Part shown: piece after piece, positions 49,892 through 61,386 of the stretch
Layout: every line of letters begins with the position of its first letter
Numbering within the stretch: position 1 is the stretch's first letter
Source: Mactromeris polynyma
Taxonomy: Eukaryota > Mollusca > Bivalvia > Venerida > Mactridae
DNA: 64,000 nucleotides
Reading direction: 5' to 3'
Assembly: GCA_032209605.1 (NCBI GenBank)
Contig: JASFXZ010000095.1
Location: forward strand, 338,635-402,634
Notes under the pieces: model-generated
Told to the model about the DNA's origin: nothing
The model's input: the letters and a program-made list of their open reading frames with translations, nothing else
Databases searched by the model: none
Made by a program: the position numbers and the translations under genes

Positions 49892-50129
49892 AAACACTGC
49901 TCGCTAGATATACCTAGAAATATATAGGCAAACAATATTCACCTGGTTTTCATAATTTAAAAAGTGGCCGGGTGAATATGCTTAAGTTACTGGGTAATGT
50001 TACTGGCTCCCGGCTTTTATTGACATCCCTGCTATGTAATCATAACCGCAAAAAATGGAAGAATATTTAAAACTTTAAATAGCAACCAGTAATCACTGTA
50101 GGAGTAATGATCCGAGGACATAGCCGGTA

Positions 50130-50640
50130 AACACTGGACCAGACCATGTGACACACTGAACTACATTCTGACGGGATATCAATCTAGAGGATGAAGCAAC
50201 CTCAAACTAGTTGCATGTCTGTAGCGGAAGCATCATACATGATCTAATCCAAGCAATCAGACATCAATCTGTACATCTCGAAACACATGCGAAATACTAC
50301 CGCAGAAACCAAGGCATCCATCTCTATTGTAGAACCTCGCGTTGAATACTGCCACGTTATATGAAACCCCTACCAACAAACAGACCAAGTCATACAGGTT
50401 AAAGATTGTTCAAGCGAAGAGCAGCAGGTTCAATTTGTCAAACAGCTGTAGAAACATAAGTAGTGTCAACGACATCATGATGGACCAGCTTGATTGAAAC
50501 ATACTCCAAATGGGTAGGAGGAAGCTGACACTACTATTTAAGATCATTGATAATCTCATTCACATCAACGCTGACCAATAATTGACAGAATCCATTTTCT
50601 GGTCAACACATCGTTCCAATCATCGGCTGCTTTCAACATC
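50130..50640 (+). pseudogene. Degraded LINE reverse-transcriptase C-terminal region
   Basis: Reading the plus strand with several frame changes gives pieces typical of non-LTR ORF2 downstream of the RT core. These are VEPRVEYCHVI-NPYQQ at about 50330-50385 (compare the common LVRPxLEYCxxVWxPYxx motif) and MGRRKLTLLFKIIDNLI at about 50510-50560 (compare LxxRRxxxRLxxLYKIxxG). In-frame stops and shifts show it is dead. It runs into the 79-bp array, whose first unit appears to continue the same ORF2 tail. Confidence 0.65.
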
Positions 50641-50911
50641 TACGGCTGTAAGTATGTCAGTATTGTTCAGAAGCATTCGTATCTGCAGCAGGCCTCCAGT
50701 ATGTAGTACTTTCAACATCTACGGCTGTAAGTATGTCAGTATTGTTCAGAAGCATTCGTATCTGCAGCAGGCCTCCAGTATGTAGTACTTTCAACATCTA
50801 CGGCTGTAAGTATGTCAGTATTGTTCAGAAGCATTCGTATCTGCAGCGGGCCTCCAGTATGTAGTACTTTCAACATCTACGGCTGTAAGTATGTCAGTAT
50901 GTAGTACAGAT
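50629..50911. repeat. Tandem array, 79-bp unit, ~3.6 copies
   Basis: The unit begins 'actttcaacatctacggctg' and continues through 'tatgtcagtattgttcagaa', 'gcattcgtatctgcagcagg' to 'cctccagtatgtagt'. Copies are nearly identical, so the amplification is recent. Position and translation suggest that the unit was duplicated from the terminal part of the adjacent LINE ORF2. Confidence 0.9.
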
Positions 50912-51012
50912 ACTGCTTTGCCATTTTAGGGGCTGTCTCATCAACTCCTTCAATGACAAATCGGGACTCTTTTGCCGCAGTAGGTATAGTTTAGAGCATT
51001 GATTAAAGCTGT

Positions 51013-51145
51013 GCCGACCTTACTTAGTGTTCTTGCACTGGCATGGTAGCAGGAAGGGTTAGTCCTTATAGCTATGCCACTCTTACTTAGTGTTCGTACA
51101 CTGGCATGGTAACAGGAAGGGTCAGTCCTGATAGCTATGCCACTC
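51013..51145. repeat. Tandem duplication, 63-bp unit, ~2.1 copies
   Basis: Units begin 'tgccgaccttacttagtgtt' and 'tgccactcttacttagtgtt', 63 bp apart. They share 'actggcatggta.caggaag' and 'ggtagt.ct.atagcta'-type text. A third start ('tgccactc') follows. The minus-strand 65-aa frame is repeat-derived. Confidence 0.85.
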
Positions 51146-51921
51146 AACTTGTTTTACGTTTTCCTCTGTTATCAGTTTTAGGAGCGATTTGTTGTCTCAT
51201 TATTTACTTGTATTGATTTGATAATAAAATGGTTATATGTTGTTGATATGACAATGTATTTTGTATTGTACATACTATTTTATTGCAATGAACGATTAAA
51301 AAGGTGTACATCAACATGTATATGCATATATATACAGAGTACACAGACAGTCAAATTCTATAAAAATGTGTTGTTGTTTTCGGTAAAACAACTAATACAA
51401 TATTTTTCCCATTTTTGCAACATAACTTGATACCAACTGTTATGCATTGTATCACAGACAATTACTTAACATCAATCTATTTGATCTCAGACAATTAGGT
51501 ACTGGTTGTTCACTAGACATATTTGCCATCATAAATAATGCGATTTTAGTGCCGAAATTACTTAAGAAATGCTCTTAATGCTTTCATTGTTTTGAGTATT
51601 ACGCAGCAAGACGCATTGTCTTTCATACGAATGCCATCTTGCTAATAGTGAATGTTAATTCAGATTTACAGTTTAGACATGACCTGCCATGTGTACCATG
51701 GGTCATTCTTACAGGACAACTTTCAAGAAAAAAACAGCCTCAATGAAATGTCATTATCAGTACTATCTGTATTAGACACATAATTATATTGAAATACACA
51801 GTACCTACTTATTGAAATCTAACACGAAGTTAAAGGGTTAGATTATACACTCATAACTTAGGGAAACCAACAAAACATTGAACAAAGGGGTCATCACAGC
51901 ACTGCTCAACTGAAAATATTG
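51146..51921. other. No gene recognised
   Basis: AT-rich, with a 70-aa plus-strand frame (51218-51430) of low-complexity composition and no array. Confidence 0.35.
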
Positions 51922-52046
51922 TACAGTAAAACCTCAATAATAAGACCACCATTTGGACCCTTGAAAACTGGTCTTATTACTGGTGGTCTTGCAAAATAAT
52001 ATTGAGGTTTAAATTTTTTTTTTCTTAATTTTGAGGTTTCACAGTA
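51922..52046. mobile_element. pogo/Tigger-like MITE, 125 bp
   Basis: The left terminus TACAGTAAAACCTCAA (51922) and the reverse complement of the right terminus TACTGTGAAACCTCAA (ending 52046) match at 14 of 16 positions and are TA-flanked. The interior 'taagaccacc' and 'ggtggtctt' pair as well. Too short to code for protein. Confidence 0.75.
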
Positions 52047-52647
52047 ATACGACAGCCAAGGAGACGCTGTGATGATACGGAGTGAATATATACTGACACA
52101 TACGAATCTGCCATTTGTACGACAGTTAACCCAGAGGGTCTGTCCTGCTCACATGTTTTGTCATTTTGACTTATGTGAACGAAACTTAAATGAAATTATT
52201 TCTGAATATGGGGCATTTCATTTTTAATTTCTGAATACTTAAACACGATCCACTGAAGCAAGTCATGATCCTAAACGAACTGAAAGTGAACATTATTTGT
52301 AATGGTCGGAACTTGGTTTTTGTCCAAAAAAAATTTTTCGAGCATTTTTTTTAAATTTGAAAATGATTGGCATCAAGTATTCGCAAGCTACTGCTTGGCA
52401 TGTGGACGGTAGTCTGTGGAATACAAGATCATTTCACTGCAAGTACTTCCGTAAGTTTAGCCACAATCATTTGTTCAACTCACTGGGCAAAAACTGCATT
52501 GGTTTATGTTGTGTTGTATGAATGGCATTGACTTGCATTGCAATATATTGTATTATATCATATTGTGTTGATAATATGTGCATTGAGACAATCATTGAAA
52601 TAAAAATATAACCAGTAACAAAAAACAAACAATTTGAAGTTAACCAC

Positions 52648-52653
52648 TTTATT
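52648..52653 (-). promoter_or_regulatory. Candidate poly(A) signal (distal) for the minus-strand gene
   Basis: Minus-strand AATAAA, followed within ~30 nt by a GU/U-rich run ('ttgtttgttttttgttac'), the layout of a cleavage site. If used, the TGOLN2-like transcript would have a ~6.8-kb 3' UTR. A plus-strand AATAAA lies at 52599-52604, so a convergent transcript is possible but unsupported. Signals nearer the stop at 57417-57422 (also followed by a T-run) and 58788-58793 are alternatives. Confidence 0.35.
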
Positions 52654-52938
52654 TACACATTAAGCAAAGCCATACTTGAGAAATTAAAAATTATTATCAC
52701 AAAATGTTATCATCAAAACATAAGAACTACACATAATGTGTTATAAAGTGTATATATACATATACAAGTGCATATATTATATTCAACGTCCCACACTGTC
52801 AGCCGACTAGTTCCAATGGTAACAACAGAAATACTCGGGTGTCCAAGATGAGCAGCACTATTGCTCATGTTCCCATATAAAAACCCAACATGGCGAGATA
52901 GCACATGAATATAGACGTTATTAAAATCATATTTCATC

Positions 52939-53115
52939 TACGCTCGGACCTCGTTCATTCGAATTAATCGGGTCCAAAATTGAATTTGAACACATGGTTT
53001 CAAAATTGCCTATTTCAATCTGATGTGCCTAAAAAGATGCATACATTTATTTTGGATAATACAAAGTATTTAGATATAGGATATAAGCTTGATGAATAAA
53101 CGAGGTCGGACTGTA
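52939..53115. mobile_element. pogo/Tigger-like MITE, 177 bp
   Basis: The left end 'tacgctcggacctcgttcat' and the reverse complement of the right end ('tacagtccgacctcgtttat') are matching TA-flanked inverted termini. The left end has lost the CAG in 'acag'. Related to the 33085 and 54434 elements. Confidence 0.75.
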
Positions 53116-53450
53116 CATTGGATTACGTTTTAAATTCAGTATATTTATAAACAAAATGCTTCAAATCAGGCACTATCAGAAACAAGGAGAATAATGCACA
53201 TATGAATTCTTTTCAACATGACCCTGTGACCAAAACTTTTATATGAAAATGGTTTATTTAAACCTGGATTACATCTCGTGTAAAACTACTGACAGACAAG
53301 ACCATATTTGGAATAAACAACAAAAAGAATAAATACATATGGACCAAGGAGGTCAAAGTGAAAAGGTTAGTCTATCTCCTTTATTCATACACAATAAGAC
53401 TGCTTACACTTTTACCACTGGATATCTACATTTGAGTACTTATTTATAAT

Positions 53451-53757
53451 TACAGTCCAACTTGTACAAGAGACCACCACATTAAGTGACCTTCGTCTTA
53501 AGCGACTAATTTCAACTGCCCCCCCCCCCCGAAGTATTTGTTCAATAAATTTAGTGTTTTAAATGCATTTTGTCCAATGTGACCAACGATTGAAAAACCA
53601 TTTCAATTATTATGTCTATAGCGACCGCCATTGTCAAATCATGTTAATAAACAAGGTGTTAAATAAAAAATGGCCACTTTTGTATTAGACCATTGTAGTA
53701 ACAGACTGTTTTCAGCCACTCCCTTGGGTGGTCGCTTAGTACAAGTAGGACTATGTA
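53451..53757. mobile_element. pogo/Tigger-like MITE, 307 bp
   Basis: Left terminus TACAGTCCAACTTGTAC; the reverse complement of the right terminus is TACATAGTCCTACTTGTAC. Both are TA-flanked, followed inside by 'gaccacc' motifs. Contains a C homopolymer run near 53520-53530. No coding capacity. Confidence 0.75.
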
Positions 53758-54431
53758 ATTTATACAGATAACATAAATTCACTACAGGTGGGCAATTTTT
53801 CATATACCAACAACTAAATCAATGCGGCTGAGATCAGCAGATTTTAAAGAATGAAAAGCCGACTACAAAACTGAAACCTCAGTAAATTATCAAGAAAATA
53901 CAAATTCTCTGAAGACTGGATTTGACAACAAAATGAAATAAACATTGACAGGTCAATTATCACATACTCAGAAGTGACACATACCATTTTGTGAATTTTG
54001 CAAACCAGCCAACATGTCAATTGAAATTCCTACCACATTTCCGCAGTAAACGTATGTTAACATTGGCAAAATATAAGAATCTCTTGTCTTCATCTATGAT
54101 ATCAATATCCCTTGTTAACATAGCAATAAACTATGTGACGGAAGGATATGTCGGAACATCAAACAACGGAGATCAAGAAAATCGAGAACACAGCATGATA
54201 CGAGTATACATATATGTGATATCAAATCATTTTGAACAACTTGACAGTAATAAATAAACATGGATAAATAAACGAATTTCAGATATGATTGTACTTAGGT
54301 TAAATAAAACTATGTATTCTCGTATGCATGTTTATTGTGAACAATGCAATGATCAAAGGGAGGTAACAATTGATGCAATAATTATTTTCATACTACACAA
54401 AGTTTTGTGCATTGACAAAGATAAATTCTTT

Positions 54432-54610
54432 GAAATACAGTTGGACCTCGTCTTTTCGACATCCTTCTATCTGAATACTTGGTATTCTTCGAAATAAATA
54501 TCAGATTCCAATGTATCTTCGTTTGCGCGTCAAACTGATATGAACTTTTCGAAACCATGTTTTATTCGAAATACGATGAGTTCAAATAAATGAGGACAGA
54601 CCGCATGTAA
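54432..54610. mobile_element. pogo/Tigger-like MITE
   Basis: Begins 'tacagttggacctcgtcttt' near 54436. The right end near 54600 reads in reverse complement 'gcggtctgtcctcatttatt'. The interior is clearly related to 33085-33255. The ends match at about two thirds of positions, so the copy is old. Confidence 0.6.
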
Positions 54611-56017
54611 TTTTAAAAGATTTTCAGTAAATATGTAAAAAATTATCTGCAATAAAAACTCAAAATCAAAAATACATCACTCATTACAATTCAGTCCAAC
54701 ATTTTTGTAATTGCGAATCGAACAATAAGGCAATGGTAATATAATACCACTGAAACCTATAAGTCATCATATATGCGCGCTGTTTCAAGCCAATATATAG
54801 GTTGATTAGAAAATGGTATCATTTCTGTCAAATACCAAAACTTTAAATGACCCACAGTAGATACATTATACATGCTCAGTACATGATATTCATACCATAT
54901 TATACAATAATATTTACATACAAATACATAAATACTTGTTTCCTTTACTCAACAAAAAATGAGGAGATGAATTGTAAACAAATTCTATCATACAGTAAAC
55001 TCTTCTATATATATAAACTCCACGCCATTAAAAACGCAACTAAAAATTGTCTGCTAAAAATGTCACACTGTGACATTATAAAGAAATTATTATGCCTTAA
55101 TAACTCTCAAACATAATTTCATAAACTTAATCAATTATGAAATATGAATACTAGGGCAATAGTTTGACTTTTATTTGATGAATGATTTACACGTTTGTAG
55201 CAATAAAACGCGTTTCATACTGGGCACAAACTGAAGGCTAAGTGAAATAGTTTCGTTTTTAATTGCATTAAGTATACATGTACATATTGAGTGGTACAAG
55301 AAAATCAAGTCTGTCCGCTTCATTTAAATGCCGATACATTTTGCATACATCCCACCATGTAGTACAAAGGATTTCTTGATCAGATCAATAATACAAATAA
55401 ATATTGACCAAGAATGATAAAAGTGTTCAGGATTATTTAAGAAGAACTTCATTAAATAGTAAATCCTACAATGCAAAGTCCAAGGAGCCTGTTAAAATGA
55501 TACATCCTAAAAATCTGTTTTATATACTGGCCCACTCTCTCACAATTGGCTTGAACACTTAGGGACATTTAAGGAACCATAGATACGTGTCCTGATAACG
55601 AGTCGGCGTCCAAGGATTATAACATGACATAATTCCAATTAAACTGTGATTTGTTCACACTTTGAATGATAGGGATAAATATCCACCAATTTAATTTTTA
55701 TTTTCGTGTATTCAAATACCAATTTCACTATTCGATAATCAGACTAATGACCGGGTACTCTGATGCTCCAGTGTTTGTTCACATCCTGCTTTTTACACAA
55801 GTTGTGCTTTAAGATGGCGGATCAGAATTGAAGAAAACATTTTTATCACATATCTCACCCATTTAACACGGGAGTTGTTTTGGTCATTATCATCAAACAA
55901 CCGTATTGAAAACAAAGAAACTGTGGGTACACAGCGTTCATGACTTCAATAGCAATGTTCTTTAATAAATCCTGGCAAATATACGATATTTCATTGCCTA
56001 AGGTGTAAACCTATTTG

Positions 56018-56066
56018 AAACCAAAAACAGACAGTCTATAATTGAAACCAAAAACAGACAGTCTAT
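56018..56066. repeat. Short tandem duplication, ~27 bp x 2
   Basis: 'gaaaccaaaaacagacagtc' plus 'tat' occurs twice in direct succession. Minor local duplication. Confidence 0.7.
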
Positions 56067-56414
56067 TATAATATAAACACATAATGGAAATGATGAACAA
56101 AATGGGATAATAATGGTGACAAAATTAGAAATAGAATTTTAAAACATGAACCAATACTTCAAAACATAACCAAAACTTATCCAAGATAAACTGGAACAAT
56201 TTTCAAGACATATGTAATCATCGTTTGATAACATAAAGCCTTAGATAGGCTTTTATCACAGATTTAAATCATCTTGCTACAAAATGGCATAGCAAAAGCA
56301 ACAAGTCCGCTGACTATCATAAAATACGCCCATTCTACGGTTATGTCACTCGAGTGTGAAAAAAATCAGTGTTAAAGCATTATATAAGACAAATTTTAAG
56401 TAATTTCTATAATT

Positions 56415-56580
56415 AAAGGGCAATAACTCCCGAGTGACTAGAGCAATATGGCTGTTTATCGAACTTGACTGAGATATTATGCCCAAACACATTCTGACCA
56501 AATCTGGTGATGATTGGACGAATGCTTCTCAAGTTATTGATCGTACAACTTACTGGACGCGCCCACCCGCGCGCCCCAGA
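56415..56580. repeat. Dispersed repeat beginning 'gggcaataactcc'
   Basis: Reads 'gggcaataactcccgagtga', 'atcgaacttgactgagatat', 'cacattctgaccaaatctgg' and 'tgatgattggacg', then 'ctcaagttattgatcg'. I know this phrase structure as a common interspersed repeat in heterodont bivalve genomes; that is from memory and unverified. The 91-aa minus-strand open frame across it is probably spurious. Confidence 0.5.
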
Positions 56581-58679
56581 TGAAACTATAATACGTCCCG
56601 TTCTATGAACAGGCGTATAAAAACAATTATTCACTGATATTTCCCTCAATGAATACCACCATACCTTCATATAAGTGGAATTTGTCATCCTATCAAGGTA
56701 GACTGACTAAATTCAGTCAAAAACATCCCATATTCTATGTCTTCTAGAACTAACTTCACTTTGAGATTAATTGAATTGCATAAAGTAAACATGAATAAGC
56801 ATCAACACACAATATATGTACAACAGAAAACATATGACACAATCTGGAATTGTCATAACAATTATTTCAGCAACAACGAAGCAATGCAAAAATAGTATGA
56901 TACATGTAATACCATCTACTGAAATACAATCTAGCAACAAATAATACTACATGTACACACTTAACTGCAACAGCACAAACTTGACATACACGGAAAAAAA
57001 ATCAAAATATCAGTTGGCACGTTTGTTTCGTTAAGAAATCCACTTACAATTACACCAAATGTAAGTGAGTTTAAACATTATCATTCGATGCACTAAGTCA
57101 TACAACAGAGTTAGCTTACAATTAACCTACAAATAAGGCTATCATCGATTCATTTATCCCAAGTCAAGGCATGAAGTGAAATAGAATTATTGTATGCGCC
57201 TTGATTAGCAGATTTGAAATATATTTCAGATAACAGAATTGTTTTGAGATCCAATAAAGAAGTTAAAATAGAGAAGCTTTAATTTACATCTCAAGAATTT
57301 GATACAAAAATAATGTAACTACTACATCAGAAAACTTCAGTTCAAACAGTGCTGCACCATTCACTTGTTTCAACAAAATGCAGAAAAAAAACCGAAACTT
57401 GGCAAATACTTAAAACTTTATTTCTGCTTCATTTAAATTGATATGCAAGTCAAGAAATTACAATGGAATGCTTATATTGTAAATACATTCTGTTAAACAG
57501 AAAAATAAACTTTGTTCACCGAGAAATGAATGTGAATGAAAAAGAAATGAGTGCCGCTACACAATTTCCATCCTCTTCTTAAAGTGACGTCCTTTCCAGA
57601 AAACATCACATGTGACGTCACTATGCACTGACAGTTAGCAATATTTGCCCCATATGGTAATATGAAAATGAAGTGACCATATGAAGTAAATATTGTTTCC
57701 GGCTTGCAAATAGAAACATCACATGTTGCGCTTTCTTGAAATAACGTCACTCACAGAAGAGGTTGTAAATCCAATAGCAGAGCTCAAATGAAGACTGATA
57801 TTATCTAGCATTTCAAACACATGCAATATCTACTTATATACCAACTAACATGAATGATTCACAGGCCTGTTCGTGACAACACAGAACAAGTTTATCATGT
57901 ATAAATCCATTTTCCTTACTAGAAGACAACCCAGTAATCATAAACACAAATAAATCCTACACAATATATCCCCAAAAATATGTACAAATTGCCACTACAT
58001 ATTTACTACGCTTGTTTCAAAGGATAACTTCAGGAATCTACCCTGAATTTAATACAGCTTGATATATCTACGTACAGTGAATATCTCATAAACTAACATT
58101 AACCACTCCATGAGTGAGGACTCAATACAGTGGGCTAGATCCACATCATACAAATAGTAGCAGAATTAGTATAATATATAACTGAAGGTATTGCATATGT
58201 ATGTCTGAACAGAATATGTGGAATTCACACTCAATGACCTTTGATCATCATATGCTTTTTTTGAGCATGATAAGTATATGGACTAGATTGTTTAACCCGA
58301 AGAGTTCATAACAGTATCAAATCACTGTATAAATTAACTACTTATGTACTAAAAACTGCTACAGGGCATTAATCAAGTGGTAAGCCCGACCAAAATATTT
58401 AATGATTACCAGTGAAACTTTATGAACCTATGACAACATATAAGACACTTACTGTCAATTAAATCAACGAGCAACACAATTCTCATACATTCAAAATCTA
58501 AATTCTTAATACAGTAGAAATGCACCAGATGTCCAAGCATTATAGAACTGATAATGATTTAAATCTCATTCAAAACAAATTACCCAGTAAGGATGAAAGC
58601 AAAGCACATTTATCTGCTTCATTATTCATATGCAGACATACTAGTACCAGTACAGTGATTGTTTTTGTTAATTTTACTG

Positions 58680-58980
58680 CCAAATATAGGCTGTTTCCCC
58701 TTATCAATAAGTGGCGAAGTTTCCCAAAAATCATATTTTTTTCCAAGTTCTTTGTTAATTTTCCCCCTTCTGACTGAATTTCTTTTTTATTAAGTCAGGT
58801 TTTTGTGTATTTAACCTTTTGTAAAAGAATCTTTGCTTTTACATCACTTCATATATATAACAAACACCAGTCACAGCTGAAAAGTTATTTTTATAAGAAA
58901 AATAACCAATACCTTAATTTCCCAAATTTGGAATTTATCACGCCTATTTTCCCAATTGAAAAGGCACAGGCAGTAAAATT
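58680..58980. repeat. TTTCCCAA-rich stretch, possible decayed transposon
   Basis: Several 'tttcccaaa' and 'attttccc' phrases recall the interior of the TIR element at 23231-24070 (about 23640-23750). No ends were identified. The overlapping plus-strand frames (85 and 76 aa) are lysine/phenylalanine-rich and unrecognised. Confidence 0.35.
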
Positions 58981-59502
58981 ATTTTCAAAAAAAATCACTG
59001 CACTGTCATCCTTTGATCAAAACATTAAGAAATAAAATACTATTAAATTGAGTGGTAAAAATGAAGCAATGTGTACAAATATATGATATCACACAAAACG
59101 CGTCCTGGAACGAGGGAAGATGAAGTTTTACACTTCACACACGCGTTATTCATGATAACCCGATGAGAAATGATACAAAAGTGAAAACAACAAAATCAGA
59201 ATAAATCCAAACAATGGAAAATTGAATTAAAATGTACAGTCAAATAAATGCTTTTTCTTGTCTAAAACTTAATTATAAGCTAATCAAATCCTTATTCTAC
59301 AGTAGACAAATACAATGTCTTACAAAATGACATCTCAGACAAAGTAAGACAATTTAACACACACCATGACAATATATCTCTGGAGAAAATTCATTATAAT
59401 TCAATGGAAGCAAGCAAAATATTCAAAGCAATTCAATTTGCATGAAATGCACTAAAAAATGAGCAAAAGTTGTTGCATCAAGGTCTCGGATAATATGGAT
59501 TT

Positions 59503-59640
59503 CTAGAAAACATAGTTTTTGCTGTACGCTGATTTTTCTAGCGACGGCATCACGTCCTCTGTTTTGAGTCTTTTGTATTCTTTACTCGAAGGTCTACGAC
59601 CTGCATTAGCTCCCTTACCCTCGATGACTAAAGCAATTAT
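59503..59640 (-). CDS. TGOLN2: TGN38/TGN46-like protein, last coding exon (cytosolic tail)
   Basis: This exon encodes the final 45 residues and a TAG stop (59503-59505). The splice acceptor is TATTGTTATTGCAG just above 59640, phase 0. The product starts IIALVIEGKG, continues with a basic GRRPSSKEYKRL segment and extends about 20 residues beyond, ending SKNYVF. In vertebrate TGN38/46 the equivalent tail carries an SxYQRL signal near its end that binds AP-complex mu subunits and drives endocytosis and return to the trans-Golgi network; here YKRL fits the YxxPhi pattern. The preceding residues (LVIEGK, then RRP) also match the family layout, so the assignment rests on more than one motif. The tail beyond YKRL is longer than in mammals. 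Confidence 0.82.
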   Translation of the reverse strand: MIALVIEGKGANAGRRPSSKEYKRLKTEDVMPSLEKSAYSKNYVF

Positions 59641-60559
59641 CTGCAATAACAATATAAAACATGTAATACTAAATGAAAGTATTTGCCCTAATGTTTAGCC
59701 TGTTCTGGCAAAATAATCAGTTAAACCACTAGCCCATAATATTTTTTCACAAGACAGAACTTATGTAGCACTATATCATAAAATCATTAAGTCATTGTTA
59801 TGTATCTATTTAATTTGCGACAATCATAGACGGATTTCATTTTTTCTGTACATACAAAATATTTTCAATGAAAAAAGCCCTTGGCCATTCAGGCTAGTAC
59901 CAAGTAATTTCTAAGAGCCCAAAATTTATGTTCCTAGCCCAGCCATTTGGACTTTTGGGTTAGGATGCAGTCTGAATATACATTCAAGGTTTACCTAGAA
60001 CTATCAAATTGCAAATCTATGCAACACAAATGTAATAAAAAAATGTACCTCTTAGCTTTCTTACATAAAGCAGAGACAGACGTAATATGTAAATTAGGGC
60101 TCTAGAAACCAACATACCCGACGTCCAAGACAAGTCTAATTGCCGATTAGGGCTAACAACAGTTGAGTGGGACTTAGTCCAGGACAAGTCTGTTACGAAC
60201 GCCTACTTAACTGTTAATCCATACCTCATTCTATGCTCGGACAACTAGCCTCCCATGTCGGACAAGTCAAATTTATCATGTACATGTGTCCAGGACAATT
60301 TTTTTATAGCCCTAATCATACAGGAAAAGTACCATGCCGGGGTGAACACTAATTGTAGTAACAAATAAAGCAGGTGGAAACTCATCAATTATACAGTTTA
60401 TACAGTACAATATAAAAGTACTATTTATTGCTCCCAAAAGTCTGAGTGACAAAATATAAAGATTTGGAGAGTGAATGACAGGTTTTTATGTTTTTCAGAA
60501 AAAATTTAAAGGTTTTAAGTTAAAACTTAATTATTTTACAATGATTTACAACTTTAACT

Positions 60560-60718
60560 AATCACTCTCAATGACTGCTTCCTGGCTACCAACCAGTACT
60601 TGCGCCAAATTTAAAGATTGTGAAGTTTGTGATCAAACCCTGCGCATCAAGGGGCTCAAACTCACGACCTTCGGGGTCAGAAGTCAGGCGCTCTTCCCCT
60701 CGACCACTGCGCATGAGT
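60560..60718 (-). mobile_element. tRNA-derived SINE fragment in an intron
   Basis: The minus-strand sequence from about 60716 has an A box TGGTCGAGGGG and a B-box-like GAGTTTGAGCC. Self-complementary TGCGCA occurs at both ends of the tRNA-like part (60641-60716), consistent with an acceptor stem. A body of ~80 bp follows toward 60560 without a clear poly-A tail. It lies in the intron between the two last coding exons of the TGOLN2-like gene, in the sense orientation. The 70-aa plus-strand frame here is spurious. Confidence 0.6.
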
Positions 60719-60814
60719 TTATTAAAGGTTTTAAGATCTCACTAGAAGGCCTGAATAAAAGATACAAAGCCGAACACGTATAGTAGATTAATCCTTATAG
60801 TAACAACAACATAC

Positions 60815-60936
60815 CTTTTGCTTATTATGGAATACAATATATCCAGCGACACAGACAACAATAAATACGAGGAAGTACGCCATAAAATGTCCACCAGCAA
60901 TCTCCTCATCTTCATACGAATCTCCAGAAATAGTTT
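60815..60936 (-). CDS. TGOLN2: TGN38/TGN46-like protein, exon with stalk and transmembrane segment
   Basis: 122 nt: acceptor TTTATAG above 60936 and donor AAG|GTATGTTG at 60815/60814. With one G from the previous exon it reads ETISGDSYEDEEIAGGH, then FMAYFLVFIVVCVAGYIVF, then HNKQK. This is an acidic luminal stalk, a single ~19-residue membrane span, and the start of a basic cytosolic tail, i.e. a type I topology. The tyrosine-rich stretch ending in HNK plus basic residues, directly followed by II in the next exon, is the arrangement seen in TGOLN2 proteins. The upstream intron is phase 1 and the downstream one phase 0. The upstream intron carries the 26-bp array, the downstream one the SINE. 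Confidence 0.85.
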
Positions 60937-61386
60937 CTATAAATAGATCAAAATACTATTCTAATAACGACAAAAATCGGCGAGGTTACGACATTGTAGC
61001 TACGACAAACATTGATAAAACGCCCTTTGTTGTAAATTCGGGTCTTACGACAGACTTACGAAAAAAAACGTTGTAAGACACGTTGATAAAACAGCCCCCT
61101 GGTCCTGAGTTCACAATATATCTCAGCGGAGACTTGTCTCAGACTCAGATTTTTTAGATTTATATTTTGACTGACAGAAATAGTAGGGCTGCAATGGTTA
61201 AAAGAACTTCAGTTATTACGGTTGTTTTGGCTCGGTTCAGTTTTAGGTAGTGTTTTGTGATGATTCGGTTCGGTACATCAATGTATGGTCTGCGTTTACG
61301 CCACTGTGTTTTTGACCAAAAACTCATTTTTTAAACAGTTATTAGAACAGTTTACTTCCATTAAGAAACATTATGTTCTATTTGTA

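Larger units (their letters stand above)
52654..59502 (-). other. Possible 3' UTR / downstream flank of the TGOLN2-like gene
   Basis: No further coding exon was recognised here. The stretch is AT-rich and contains several short MITEs and one diverged dispersed repeat. It is bounded on the gene side by the TAG stop at 59503-59505. Whether all, part or little of it is transcribed depends on which poly(A) signal is used. Short open frames up to 91 aa have no support. Confidence 0.35.

Noticed and set aside
56413..56688. 91-aa minus-strand open frame as a gene
   Set aside because: It lies across a dispersed repeat and lacks a recognisable domain.
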